NCBI RefSeq assembly: GCF_013204845.1
Contig: NZ_JABMKY010000036.1
Span: forward strand, 1 to 64,000
DNA length: 64,000 nucleotides
Source: Paenibacillus qinlingensis
GTDB lineage: Bacteria > Bacillota > Bacilli > Paenibacillales > NBRC-103111
Direction of reading: 5' to 3'
In this document: positions 26,637-34,604 of the stretch, piece by piece
How the letters are laid out: each line of letters starts with the position of its first letter
Position numbering within the stretch: the stretch's first letter is position 1
The notes under the pieces: model-generated
The model's input: only the letters and a program-made list of their open reading frames with translations
What the model was told of the DNA's origin: nothing
The model's database searches: none
Position numbers and translations under genes: made by a program

Positions 26637-29144
26637 TTAACTAAGTGTTTTCGGACGCTCCATACGTGTAATACCAGGCCAGCGGAACGTCGCCCATTCC
26701 GGCTGCCGTTTCTCAATCCGCGCTACAACAACCGTCATATCATCCTGAATCTCCCCGTGATGATGGCGGAAAATACGTTCTAACAAGCAATCCGCAAAAT
26801 CCTGCGGCAACGTCGTATCAATCTCCTGAATCATCCGCTTCATCCACATCTCCTTATTCACAGCATGGCCCGGGGCATCAAAGATACCATCTGTCATCAT
26901 CACAAGAATATCCCCTGATTGCAGTGGTATGGAAACCAGATCGACATCAATCTCGCTCAAGATGCCTACCGGCAAATTGTTGGCCGAGATCGGGATAACC
27001 TCTGTACCGCGCTTAATAAAGCTTGGCGTTGAGCCGATCTTCATGAACGTCGTATTGGCGCTGTACATATCAATCAATGCCATATCCACCGTGGCGTACA
27101 TCTCATCCGATGAACGCAGCATCAACACCGAGTTCAGCGACTTGATCGCGAGCTTCTCATCCATCCCCGACTGCAGCAGCTGCTGCAGGATGCTAAGCGC
27201 CGTCTCGCTCTCCGCACGCGCTCGCTCGCCATTCCCCATGCCGTCGCTCAGCGCAACGGCATACTTGCCATTGCCCAGCTCCACCGTGGAGTAGCTGTCG
27301 CCCGAGAAGAGGTCGCCTCCCTTGGCAGCACCGGCGACTCCGGTTTCCACCTCGTATTCCTTGGCGGAGCCGAATACGACCGTGCTGTAGCCCTCGCCGC
27401 GAGTGTGCATTTCCTCACGCATCACGGCGACGTTCTCGCCGATGATTTCGCTCAGAAGCGGCGCAATGATCTTACGACATTCATCAAATCCCTTCGTATA
27501 TTGATGGATGATTTCAATTTCGATGTTACCCTCGTCTAGGGAAATTACATCGATGGTATGAATAGATAAGCCCAGCTCCTCTAGGGCATTACGAATTTGC
27601 TCTTCTTGGAGGAATAATTCCTGTCCTTCCCTCTTGATTTCTTTCGCTAGATCTTCCATGACCTGCGAAACACCCGATAATTGGTCAGCAACAAGATGCC
27701 GGCTATCAATAATCTGTTTTTTCCAATGCCTGTCGTTCTTATATAAGCTATATTGTCCCTTCATCACATCTAGCACTTGTTCCGTACGAATGCACACTTT
27801 CTTCCACTCCGGTGGTATCTGTTTCTTCGTCATGCTCTCCTTCGTCTCAATTTGGCTCATCATATCCGTCATATACGTATAAGTTTGATAGAATTTCTGA
27901 TCCCAGCACTGGCTCTTCTTCCAACAAGACTCACACGCCTTCTGAGTGACAGCATTCATGAAATGTCCGACATCTTCCTCCTTACGACTCACCTCGTCTT
28001 CGGTCGTCAGTTGTTTGAAGCTGCGTGCCAGCTGGCGGAACACCTCAGAGAACTGCTCTACGCGTCCAGCTGTCACATCCCGCACACGCTTTGCATAATC
28101 CTGCTGCGACTTCAAATTCTCTTGCGTACCAGGCACATATTTGGCAAGCATGAGAATCACACTGCGCGGCGTAAGGAGGAATAGAGCAACGGCCGCAAGA
28201 GATTCCCAGGCAGAATTGATCATATCCACACTAGAACCCATATAGAAAGATAGAATAACAGAGCCGATCAGCATCCCGAAGGCAACCATCAAGCGATTCC
28301 CCTCTTTAAGGAGACCTGCGAGCATACCAGAGAATGCAAGTAAACTCATCTGATAGATCGCATTGCTATTCGCAAGACTTAGGATAAGCCCTGTAACTAC
28401 ACCAACGGATGCTCCGAACGGCGCTCCTCCTACCAACGCAAACAGTAGTATCAAGTAACGAGATAGCACATGCTCCACCGTGACAGGACCCACAAGCCAA
28501 CCAACTGTACCTGTCATGACCGATGCCAACAAAATAATTAAACAAATAATCTCCTCATGTTTCAAATGATAGTTTTTGCGGGTAAGCGTGAATACAGGGA
28601 TCGCTTGAATGAAAATGAGCGTCAGCACCAAACTTAGCAACGCTTCAACGGTAAGCATCATCAACGAATACCACGTCAAGTTAGAAACAACCAACTCCGC
28701 AAAGAGCTGTACGAGGAACGTTGAGCTGAAAACGAGCAGCGGCGCTAACGAAACGTCTGAGCGTTCATATTTCTCAAGTGCCTTCTGGATGAGTAAGAAG
28801 ATAACGATTTCTATCACCAGATAGCCGGTGTTCCCATTCACTGCGAGCAAGCTTCCGGCGAAGGCCGCAATACCCACCCAATGCAAGATGTCCTTTCTTG
28901 TAAAATAGATAACTGCGACAAACGCCAAGGCAAATGGTGATAACTGTTCCAGAATCATCGCCCGACCGAGCAAGAAGCCCATAACGATTAGCAGTAACGA
29001 CCATTTCTTAGCAACAAAAGCTTGAACCCACCGATTCTCCACAGCTGCACTGTGAACGCCTACTTTTGCTTTTTGCCAAATCCCCGACCATCCGCTTCCC
29101 ATCACCGCGCCTAAGCTTCGTCTTTGCATATTCTCGAACACCAT
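26637..29144 (-). CDS. spoIIE: Stage II sporulation protein E, PP2C phosphatase
   Basis: Dephosphorylates SpoIIAA at the asymmetric septum to activate sigma-F in the forespore. 835 residues: about ten N-terminal membrane helices (roughly 50-330), a central FtsZ-interacting/regulatory region with CESCWKKSQCW, and a C-terminal PP2C domain with GDSYSTVELGNGKYAVALSDGMGNG (metal Asp residues), ILVMMTDGIFDAPG and DDMTVVVARI. Both the membrane part and phosphatase align closely with the B. subtilis protein as I recall it. Start ATG 29144 has AAGGGAAG upstream; a Met six codons in is an alternative. Confidence 0.97.
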   Translation of the reverse strand: MVFENMQRRSLGAVMGSGWSGIWQKAKVGVHSAAVENRWVQAFVAKKWSLLLIVMGFLLGRAMILEQLSPFALAFVAVIYFTRKDILHWVGIAAFAGSLLAVNGNTGYLVIEIVIFLLIQKALEKYERSDVSLAPLLVFSSTFLVQLFAELVVSNLTWYSLMMLTVEALLSLVLTLIFIQAIPVFTLTRKNYHLKHEEIICLIILLASVMTGTVGWLVGPVTVEHVLSRYLILLFALVGGAPFGASVGVVTGLILSLANSNAIYQMSLLAFSGMLAGLLKEGNRLMVAFGMLIGSVILSFYMGSSVDMINSAWESLAAVALFLLTPRSVILMLAKYVPGTQENLKSQQDYAKRVRDVTAGRVEQFSEVFRQLARSFKQLTTEDEVSRKEEDVGHFMNAVTQKACESCWKKSQCWDQKFYQTYTYMTDMMSQIETKESMTKKQIPPEWKKVCIRTEQVLDVMKGQYSLYKNDRHWKKQIIDSRHLVADQLSGVSQVMEDLAKEIKREGQELFLQEEQIRNALEELGLSIHTIDVISLDEGNIEIEIIHQYTKGFDECRKIIAPLLSEIIGENVAVMREEMHTRGEGYSTVVFGSAKEYEVETGVAGAAKGGDLFSGDSYSTVELGNGKYAVALSDGMGNGERARAESETALSILQQLLQSGMDEKLAIKSLNSVLMLRSSDEMYATVDMALIDMYSANTTFMKIGSTPSFIKRGTEVIPISANNLPVGILSEIDVDLVSIPLQSGDILVMMTDGIFDAPGHAVNKEMWMKRMIQEIDTTLPQDFADCLLERIFRHHHGEIQDDMTVVVARIEKRQPEWATFRWPGITRMERPKTLS

Positions 29145-29170
29145 CCATTTCTTCCCTTATTTGTTACTCT

Positions 29171-29236
29171 AGTATAGAGACAATCTAGCAGAAAGTTTGT
29201 CAGAATGAGTTGATAGATTAAAAGAAATTTCCGACA
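29171..29236 (-). promoter_or_regulatory. spoIIE promoter, Spo0A-activated type (21-bp spacer)
   Basis: Minus strand CTGACA (29203-29198), 21-base spacer, TATACT (29176-29171). The long spacing is the hallmark of Spo0A-activated sigma-A promoters spoIIE and spoIIG in B. subtilis. A near-match 0A box TGACAAA overlaps the -35 and another, TGTCGGA, lies at 29236-29230; both differ from TGNCGAA by one base. Confidence 0.65.
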
Positions 29237-29413
29237 TGTCCCGATGTCCTTGTCAACAGGTGCCAGCCCTTGCCTACTCTAGGTTTCTAATATTGAAATC
29301 GTTTCCAAAAGTCTGATTACCTCGAAACGACGCGCCGCATATGAGGGAGATACCCGTAACTCCATGTCGATTGATTTTTATTCTTTTTGCCGGACTTGTC
29401 GCACAAGACAAAG

Positions 29414-29505
29414 AAAAACGCCTCCGCTGTCCTTCAGGGACGGAGCGTTTATGGAGAAATACAAGAAAAGGGACTGTACTTGAGAAATTGAAAAGTACGT
29501 CCCTT
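29414..29505 (-). terminator. Two tandem terminator-like hairpins without a gene
   Basis: Minus strand, first: GGGACGTACTT, ten-base loop, AAGTACAGTCCC then TTTTC (29505-29466). Second: AAACGCTCCG...CGGAGGCGTTTTTC (29450-29414). They stand between the phased repeat array and the spoIIE promoter. No credible ORF or RNA gene lies just upstream to be terminated. The rest of 29237-29565 holds nothing I can identify. Confidence 0.5.
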
Positions 29506-29566
29506 CTGTATACGGCGGCCACGTTGGCGCTCCTCTCTCGTGCAGGGATGCGGGCAGCCGTGAACC

Positions 29567-29767
29567 AAACACAAGAGTAACTGGATTTTGTACAGCTAAT
29601 TTTACATCTAATTCGTGTTTCAGTGACTTAACTGGAAATTATCCATGTAATTTAAAGATTTCAAGAGAATACGGAAGAAATTCAATGATTTAACCACATA
29701 TATTCCATCTAACCGTGAAATTTGGAGGAATTCGAGAGAATTAACTGTATGTTTTCCATTTAGCCGG
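29567..29767. repeat. Phased palindrome array A
   Basis: Four degenerate palindromic units with core TGKA-N5-TMCA centred at 29588, 29639, 29701 and 29752, spacings 51, 62 and 51. Three units fit the core fully; the third only in its right half (CACA left arm). Around the core most units read TTC-N12-TG...CA-nCTAA. Intergenic, between the S1-gene terminator and the hairpins before spoIIE. It aligns with array B at 58.6 kb, especially between units 3 and 4 (ATTCGAG...ATTA). Confidence 0.8.
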
Positions 29768-29877
29768 GTGGGAAAACCGAAATCGCGAAATCAGATAAAG
29801 TGAAGTGCGATTATACATGAAATAAGGGGGAAGCTTCGCGTACCCTAAACCCAAAACATATAAATTCTTATATGGCA

Positions 29878-29912
29878 AAGAAAAAACCACATTCGCCGGA
29901 GCGAATGTGGTT
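29878..29912 (-). terminator. Rho-independent terminator after the S1-domain gene
   Basis: Minus strand AACCACATTCGC, four-base loop, GCGAATGTGGTT, then TTTTCTT. A perfect 12-bp stem starting about 15 bases past the stop codon. Confidence 0.92.
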
Positions 29913-29927
29913 CATCATCTGCATCTA

Positions 29928-30527
29928 TTAGTCTCTTCTTCCGCCTCGGCCACCGCGTTTGGACTCGGTGTTCTTCTTCAAGGACGAAATCCGCTCTTCA
30001 CTATCTTTTAAGAAACGAGATACTTTATCTTCGAACGAAAACGGTCTAGCTCCGCCCTGCTGCTTGTTAAAGCCGCCGCGACCACCACCGCCGCCGCCAC
30101 GATTGAAGCCACCGCCGCCACCTGGACGACCGCCACCACCACCTGAACCACCGCTTGGAGGGCCACTACGTTCTCCACCACCGCTTGGACGACCACCTTG
30201 GTAACCGCCGCTTGGACGATCTCCACTAGGGCGACCTTGATAGCTGCTGCCACCTGTACGTTCAGGGCGAGCTGGTCTTTCCTCAACTGGCTTGTCAATC
30301 GTTTGCTTGATCGACAGTCCGATCTTGCCATCCTTGTCCACGTTAATTACTTTGACCGTTACCTTGTCTTCCAGCTTCAAGTGGTCATTAACGTCCTTCA
30401 CATAATTGTCCGCGATCTCCGAAATGTGAACAAGACCGGTAACTCCTTCAGCAAGCTCGACGAATGCTCCAAAGTGAGTAATCCCCGTCACTCTTCCCTC
30501 TAACTTGGTGCCAACTTCAATTGCCAT
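29928..30527 (-). CDS. yabR: S1-domain RNA-binding protein with Gly/Arg-rich tail (YabR-like)
   Basis: Residues 1-75 form one S1 OB-fold domain (VGTKLEGRVTGITHFGAFVEL ... KIGLSIKQ). Residues about 90-180 are low complexity, rich in Gly, Arg, Pro and Ser (RGG-like blocks, GGGGGRGGF), ending in a basic tail GGRGGRRD. B. subtilis YabR at the same position, after divIC, is an S1 protein of about 128 residues, so the Gly-rich extension is extra. Probably binds RNA or ribosomes; the specific role is unknown. 199 residues. Confidence 0.87.
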   Translation of the reverse strand: MAIEVGTKLEGRVTGITHFGAFVELAEGVTGLVHISEIADNYVKDVNDHLKLEDKVTVKVINVDKDGKIGLSIKQTIDKPVEERPARPERTGGSSYQGRPSGDRPSGGYQGGRPSGGGERSGPPSGGSGGGGGRPGGGGGFNRGGGGGGRGGFNKQQGGARPFSFEDKVSRFLKDSEERISSLKKNTESKRGGRGGRRD

Positions 30528-30658
30528 AAAGTAAAATGTTCCTCCCTTAAAATGTTGAAAACACTGGCTACGCCGATTATAACCGATGCAGAAACCACGG
30601 TCAACACGGCATTCGCCACTTCTTCGTAACGTTTTCTTACCACATAAAAAAGTATAAG

Positions 30659-30737
30659 TTTTCGGTATCCGAAAATTGCTTCGTTATTGGCGATAAAATC
30701 TACCATATACAGGGATCTTTGGTCGGAGACCAAAGTC
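30659..30737 (-). other. divIC-yabR intergenic region with two small hairpins
   Basis: Between divIC and the S1 gene (30528-30791) I see two inverted repeats: CTTTGGTC/GACCAAAG around three bases (about 30716-30735) and TTTTCGG/CCGAAAA around three bases (about 30659-30675). Neither is followed by a convincing minus-strand T tract. No ORF or tRNA is present. Confidence 0.4.
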
Positions 30738-30791
30738 TCTCCACATATAAACGCGGTCGCTCACCTTCGAATTACCTCGATAGAAATTTTC

Positions 30792-31115
30792 TCATTGCGA
30801 CTTCGAGGCGCTTAGTGGCGTCTCTCCCGTTTTACTGTAATGAAAGTCCCGGCGAATGATCTGATCCAAATATTCGTCGTTATGCAGCCGTGCGATTTCC
30901 TTCGTCGTAAGGGCATTTATCCGCTGTGCTTCGACGAGTTGTTGCTCCATATTCGCTACGACACTTTTCTTCTCGTGCAGCTTGGCGAACTGCCCCCAGA
31001 TGTTAACAGCAGCCCAGCTCAGAAAACATAAGACAATGATCAAAAGGATACGCAGTCTTCGCTTCGAGCCTTCCCGACTGATGCGCTTGGTTGAAACGGT
31101 TGCTTGAGCATGCAT
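30792..31115 (-). CDS. divIC: Cell division protein DivIC/FtsB family
   Basis: Bitopic septum protein: short basic cytoplasmic N-terminus, one membrane helix (IILLIIVLCFLSWAAVNIWG, about 23-42), and an external leucine-rich coiled coil (KLHEKKSVVANMEQQLVEAQR) ending in the conserved YLDQIIRRDFHYSKTGETP segment. It stabilises FtsL and DivIB in the divisome. 107 residues. Follows yabQ by about 15 bases, the B. subtilis order. Confidence 0.94.
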   Translation of the reverse strand: MHAQATVSTKRISREGSKRRLRILLIIVLCFLSWAAVNIWGQFAKLHEKKSVVANMEQQLVEAQRINALTTKEIARLHNDEYLDQIIRRDFHYSKTGETPLSASKSQ

Positions 31116-31130
31116 GAATAGGAAATCCTC

Positions 31131-31706
31131 CTACTTCGAGAATATCCTGCGATAAAGCGCAATGATGCGTCCCTTCAGTTTCTTCAACCAGTCAGGGATC
31201 ACCAAGTACTTATGCACAGGCTTAGTCATCCAGAGGAATAATCTCCACATAGGATAGAGCAATTGTAGCACAATTCTGTAAAGGAATATAGCTACGGCAA
31301 GCAAAAAGCCTAAAATTATCACCGTTAGACGATATAAGCCAATAATCGGTTTAATGATGAAAATTTCGACAGTCCTCGTAAGAAAGCGGTAAATCGCCAC
31401 AATAATTTGGATGAGAATAAGCGTGAGTCGGATGACAAGGGAACTAAGAAGAGCGAAATAGAAGCAGATTCCGATCCCCATTCCAAGAAAAATAAAAATA
31501 CGAACTTGTCCTTCATTACTGTAAATGAGCATCTTGAACACTAGGATTATCGCCACAATCCAATAGATACTATCTACAATGGGGATGGTCCATCGCGGCA
31601 ATCGCAGCTTGCCCGAGAGTACATGGAAAATATCGAACAGAGCCCCTATGCAAATTCCACTCAGGAACATCATGAATATCGTCTGAAATTGAACGTGAAG
31701 CGTCAC
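31131..31706 (-). CDS. yabQ: Spore cortex biosynthesis protein YabQ
   Basis: Integral membrane protein of the outer forespore membrane needed for cortex formation. 191 residues; N-terminal half with four to five hydrophobic segments (FQTIFMMFLSGICIGALFDIF at 7-27, IVDSIYWIVAIILVFKML, IFIFLGMGIGICFYFALL), then further hydrophobic stretches and a basic C-terminus. The start overlaps the yabP stop by four bases, so the pair is translationally coupled. Expected under sigma-E control by analogy. Confidence 0.92.
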   Translation of the reverse strand: MTLHVQFQTIFMMFLSGICIGALFDIFHVLSGKLRLPRWTIPIVDSIYWIVAIILVFKMLIYSNEGQVRIFIFLGMGIGICFYFALLSSLVIRLTLILIQIIVAIYRFLTRTVEIFIIKPIIGLYRLTVIILGFLLAVAIFLYRIVLQLLYPMWRLFLWMTKPVHKYLVIPDWLKKLKGRIIALYRRIFSK

Positions 31707-31990
31707 TTAAATAGCTTACCAAGGAACCCTTTGGATTTCTCCTGGGTATTCCCGTCCACATAGGCTAATTCATGAATGATACCTTCAATGGCGACTAATC
31801 CTTGCTCCAAGCTCAAGTTCTTGATGTGCAAATTCTGCCCCTTAATCATCAAGTAGCCCATTTCCGTTTCTAGGAGGAATTCTTCGCTATCAAAGCTTTC
31901 TACGTTCAAAACTCCTGATATTTCCAAGAGCTTGCGATTCAGCATCTTAATTTCTTGCCTTTTGTTGCTGTTTTTCACAGGTTCAATCAT
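31703..31990 (-). CDS. yabP: Sporulation protein YabP
   Basis: Small cortex-formation protein partnered with YabQ, 95 residues. Typical features: MLNRKLLEISGVLNVESFDSEEFLLETEMGYLMIKGQNLHIKNLSLEQGLVAIEG within the YabP/YqfC domain, followed by a basic tail. GGAGGGG lies upstream of the ATG. Located between rqcP and yabQ as in B. subtilis. Confidence 0.93.
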   Translation of the reverse strand: MIEPVKNSNKRQEIKMLNRKLLEISGVLNVESFDSEEFLLETEMGYLMIKGQNLHIKNLSLEQGLVAIEGIIHELAYVDGNTQEKSKGFLGKLFK

Positions 31991-32070
31991 GGCCTGTACC
32001 CCTCCTTCACCTAATCTTACGATATGGGAGGATGTCCTTTTTTAGAACCAAGCCTTGCATCCTATGCCTA

Positions 32071-32115
32071 TAAAAAAAGCAGCCCAAAATCCCCTCTGCA
32101 GGAATCCCAGGCTAC
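32071..32115 (-). terminator. Rho-independent terminator after rqcP
   Basis: Minus strand AGTAGCCTGGGATT, loop, ATTTTGGGCTGCT then seven T; a slightly mismatched stem. It ends the hup-rqcP transcript before yabP. Confidence 0.75.
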
Positions 32116-32129
32116 TTCATCGTTATGCG

Positions 32130-32393
32130 TTATTCGGATTGGAGGGGCTCTTCCTTCAGCAGCGTGTACATCTGTGCAGCGTCTTCCTTACGGGTCGACT
32201 CTGTCAAAAGCTCAACGCGAATCGTCACTTTCTTTTGACCGAACTGAATGGATAGCTCATCTCCAACTTTCACATGCGTACTCGCTTTAGCGTCCCTATC
32301 GTTAATCCACACGCGCCCTTGATCGGACACATCCTTTGCAACTGTACGGCGTTTGATCAGACGAGATACTTTGAGAAATTTATCGATACGCAT
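32130..32393 (-). CDS. rqcP: S4-domain protein RqcP (YabO/Hsp15-like)
   Basis: 87-residue protein with an S4 RNA-binding fold: MRIDKFLKVSRLIKRRTVAKDVSDQGRVWIND, followed by a strand-rich extension. In B. subtilis RqcP (YabO) works with RqcH on obstructed 50S subunits in alanine tailing. Its ATG overlaps the hup stop by one base (TAATG), so the two are coupled. Confidence 0.93.
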   Translation of the reverse strand: MRIDKFLKVSRLIKRRTVAKDVSDQGRVWINDRDAKASTHVKVGDELSIQFGQKKVTIRVELLTESTRKEDAAQMYTLLKEEPLQSE

Positions 32394-32665
32394 TATTTTA
32401 CAGCGTCTTTAAGCTTGTTGCCCGCTTTGAAAGCAGGAACATTGGATTCTGCGATCTCGATTGGGTTACCCGTTTGCGGGTTGCGACCAGTGCGGCCAGA
32501 ACGCTTACGAGTTTCAAATGTACCGAAACCGATCAATTGTACTTTATCTCCGGATGAAAGAGCGTCTGTCACTTCACCAAGGAATCCGTTAAGGACAACT
32601 TCTACGTCTTTCTTAGTAAGTCCGCTTTTTTCAGCGATGTTGTTGATCAAGTCTGTTTTGTTCAT
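32393..32665 (-). CDS. hup: HU-family DNA-binding protein
   Basis: 90-residue HU: MNKTDLINNIAEKSGLTKKDVE dimerisation helices and the flexible DNA-binding arm GFGTFETRKRSGRTGRNPQTGNPIEI. Nucleoid compaction protein. A TATAAT -10 element lies at 32741-32736 on the minus strand, about 70 bases upstream, without a clear -35. GGGAGG precedes the start. In B. subtilis the hbs gene lies elsewhere; here it is placed between yabN and rqcP. Confidence 0.96.
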   Translation of the reverse strand: MNKTDLINNIAEKSGLTKKDVEVVLNGFLGEVTDALSSGDKVQLIGFGTFETRKRSGRTGRNPQTGNPIEIAESNVPAFKAGNKLKDAVK

Positions 32666-32802
32666 GTGTTTTCTTTACCTCCCAAAATGTTTGAAGATCA
32701 GGTCTTCTATGTACCAACTGTGGTTACATTTCATGATTATACCTTGCAACAAGTCTAGTATTCTGCTTTTTTCGGCAAAATCCTTCTAGCATTTATCAAG
32801 TT

Positions 32803-34311
32803 TTATAACTTTTTTGCTTCTTGCCAGTATTTTTCCATCTCTGATAACCCAGTTTGTTCAAAAGATAAGCCCTTTAAACGTAGCTGTTCCTCAATATATG
32901 AAAATCTTTTCATGAATTTACGATTTGTTTGAGCTAGTGCCTCTTCAGGGTCAACTTTGAGGAATCTAGCAACATTGACGATAGAGAAGAGAACATCCCC
33001 CAACTCGTCACGACGCTCCTGAGCCCCATCCTCTGACCCTAGTGCAATCGCCTCTCGCAACTCAGTGAGCTCCTCTTCCACCTTAGCAAGTACATCATCT
33101 AACTCTGTCCAGTCAAAACCGACCGTTGCCGCCTTCTTCTGCAGCTTCATGGCTTTCATCAAGCCCGGCAGCTCACGTGGAATACCATCTAGCACAGATT
33201 GTTGCGTGACATCGATGCCTTTCTTCCGCTTCTCTTCGACCTTGATCGCATTCCAGTTAACCAAAGCCTCATCGGCATCCTCTGCTTTCGAATCCCCAAA
33301 CACATGCGGATGACGACGAATCAACTTCTCATTCAACGTAGCGATCACATCGTACACAGAGAACGTGCCGATCTCCTCTTCCATTTGCGCATGCAGCATG
33401 ACTTGTAAAAGTAAATCGCCAAGCTCCTCGCACATATGATCTGGATCATCTTCATCAATGGTTTCCAGCACTTCATATGCTTCCTCAATCAGATTCTTGC
33501 GCAGACTCTCATGTGTCTGTTCACGATCCCACGGACAACCTTCTGGGCTGCGCAGGGTCTGAACGATCTCATGCAGCTTACCAAATGTCCGATTGTACGG
33601 CCCCTCCTGCTCACTTCGCGGCACCCACACTAGTGACAGATTGCCATACCCCTTGACATGATCCAGTTCGTGAAGCGGTACTTCGATGATCTGCTCTTGG
33701 CCTGCCACCCCCAATGAGTGACCAACAACAACCTTATACTCATCTGGATAGGCGTCCATCAAGCTGATTTTCAAATCAGAGGCTGTGTACGTGTCGTATA
33801 CCTGCCCAATCACCGTATGCAGCTGCGGATTCAAGGCATAACGGCTGATGCTCGTCGCATCCAGCAACTGGAAGCCATCGATCGGATCGAAGCCAAATCG
33901 TAAGAAGGCTTGGTCTAAGAAGCTCTCTCCACCTGTAATTTGGAGTTCGATGCCTTCTGAAGGACAGCGTTGTTTCAATAATTGTACCGTATACTCTGCC
34001 ACCATGGGATGACCTGGAACCGCGTAAAGCACTTCACTCGCATGGCTTTTCGCTGCCGTGATTAATCCTTCCGCGATGGACTCATAGACTCCCTCGAACG
34101 TCTCATTCGACATATAATTCGCATCGAATGTTTCGTACGGAATCTCGCTCACATCCAGCAGTTGCACCATCGGGTGGTCTTTCGTCCGCAGTAATAGCTT
34201 AGCTTGCGACTTTGCAGCTAGTTGAAGCTTCTTCCATACGCCTAAGGTTAATTGATCTTCGTCTCCTGTCCCGAGTCCAAGGACGGTTATTTGCGGCTTG
34301 CTTGTAGTCAT
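32803..34311 (-). CDS. yabN: Tetrapyrrole-methylase/MazG fusion protein YabN
   Basis: Two-part protein of 502 residues. Residues 1-225 resemble SAM-dependent tetrapyrrole methyltransferases (ITVLGLGTGDEDQLTLG, YAVPGHPMVAE). Residues 240-500 carry two MazG pyrophosphohydrolase repeats: first EEAYEVLETIDEDDPDHMCEELGD with the EExxE and ExxD metal sites, second EEELTELREAI...RRDELGD. MazG hydrolyses aberrant NTPs. The methylase substrate is unknown. Same fusion and neighbours as in B. subtilis. Confidence 0.95.
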   Translation of the reverse strand: MTTSKPQITVLGLGTGDEDQLTLGVWKKLQLAAKSQAKLLLRTKDHPMVQLLDVSEIPYETFDANYMSNETFEGVYESIAEGLITAAKSHASEVLYAVPGHPMVAEYTVQLLKQRCPSEGIELQITGGESFLDQAFLRFGFDPIDGFQLLDATSISRYALNPQLHTVIGQVYDTYTASDLKISLMDAYPDEYKVVVGHSLGVAGQEQIIEVPLHELDHVKGYGNLSLVWVPRSEQEGPYNRTFGKLHEIVQTLRSPEGCPWDREQTHESLRKNLIEEAYEVLETIDEDDPDHMCEELGDLLLQVMLHAQMEEEIGTFSVYDVIATLNEKLIRRHPHVFGDSKAEDADEALVNWNAIKVEEKRKKGIDVTQQSVLDGIPRELPGLMKAMKLQKKAATVGFDWTELDDVLAKVEEELTELREAIALGSEDGAQERRDELGDVLFSIVNVARFLKVDPEEALAQTNRKFMKRFSYIEEQLRLKGLSFEQTGLSEMEKYWQEAKKL

Positions 34312-34371
34312 GGGACGACACCTCCTGATTAATGGTTATAGGGAGTAACGCGGTAAAATTCGCTAATTATC

Positions 34372-34575
34372 TTCATCGAGTTGTACTTTGTACAACATGA
34401 AATCGTGTTTCACATGCTTTCGAGAAGAGATGTTGTACATTGTACATCATCTCTTCTCGAATTAAGCACAATCAGTTCATTCTGGGCCAAATTGTTGCAC
34501 AGAGTACAATATTAGCAAGATATTCACCAGTTCGACTTAATAATGTTGTATAACATACATCATTATCATGCTTCT
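34372..34575. repeat. Phased palindrome array C
   Basis: Four copies of a palindrome of form TTGTAC-N3-GTACAA, centred at 34388, 34440, 34502 and 34553 (spacings 52, 62, 51), all fitting the core TGNA-N5-TNCA. Copy 1 is perfect; copies 2-4 have one or two changes. Units 2-4 have TTC 15-16 bases upstream, as in arrays A and B. It fills the intergenic region between the SpoVB-like flippase gene and yabN. Confidence 0.8.
34419..34461. repeat. Long perfect inverted repeat inside array C
   Basis: TTCGAGAAGAGATG and its exact complement (34448-34461) flank palindrome 2, giving a 14-bp stem that continues, after one mismatch, with five more pairs to a three-base loop. No T tract follows on either strand, so a simple intrinsic terminator is unlikely. 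Confidence 0.85.
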
Positions 34576-34604
34576 CCCTAGTTTGAATAACAGATCCCAC
34601 ATTG

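Noticed and set aside
29274..29580. ORFs on both strands upstream of spoIIE
   Set aside because: They read through the terminator-like hairpins, lack RBS and have no family-like sequence.
29567..29767. Array A as a CRISPR array
   Set aside because: Repeats are degenerate and palindromic with non-uniform 51/62 spacing, only four units, and no cas genes in the window.
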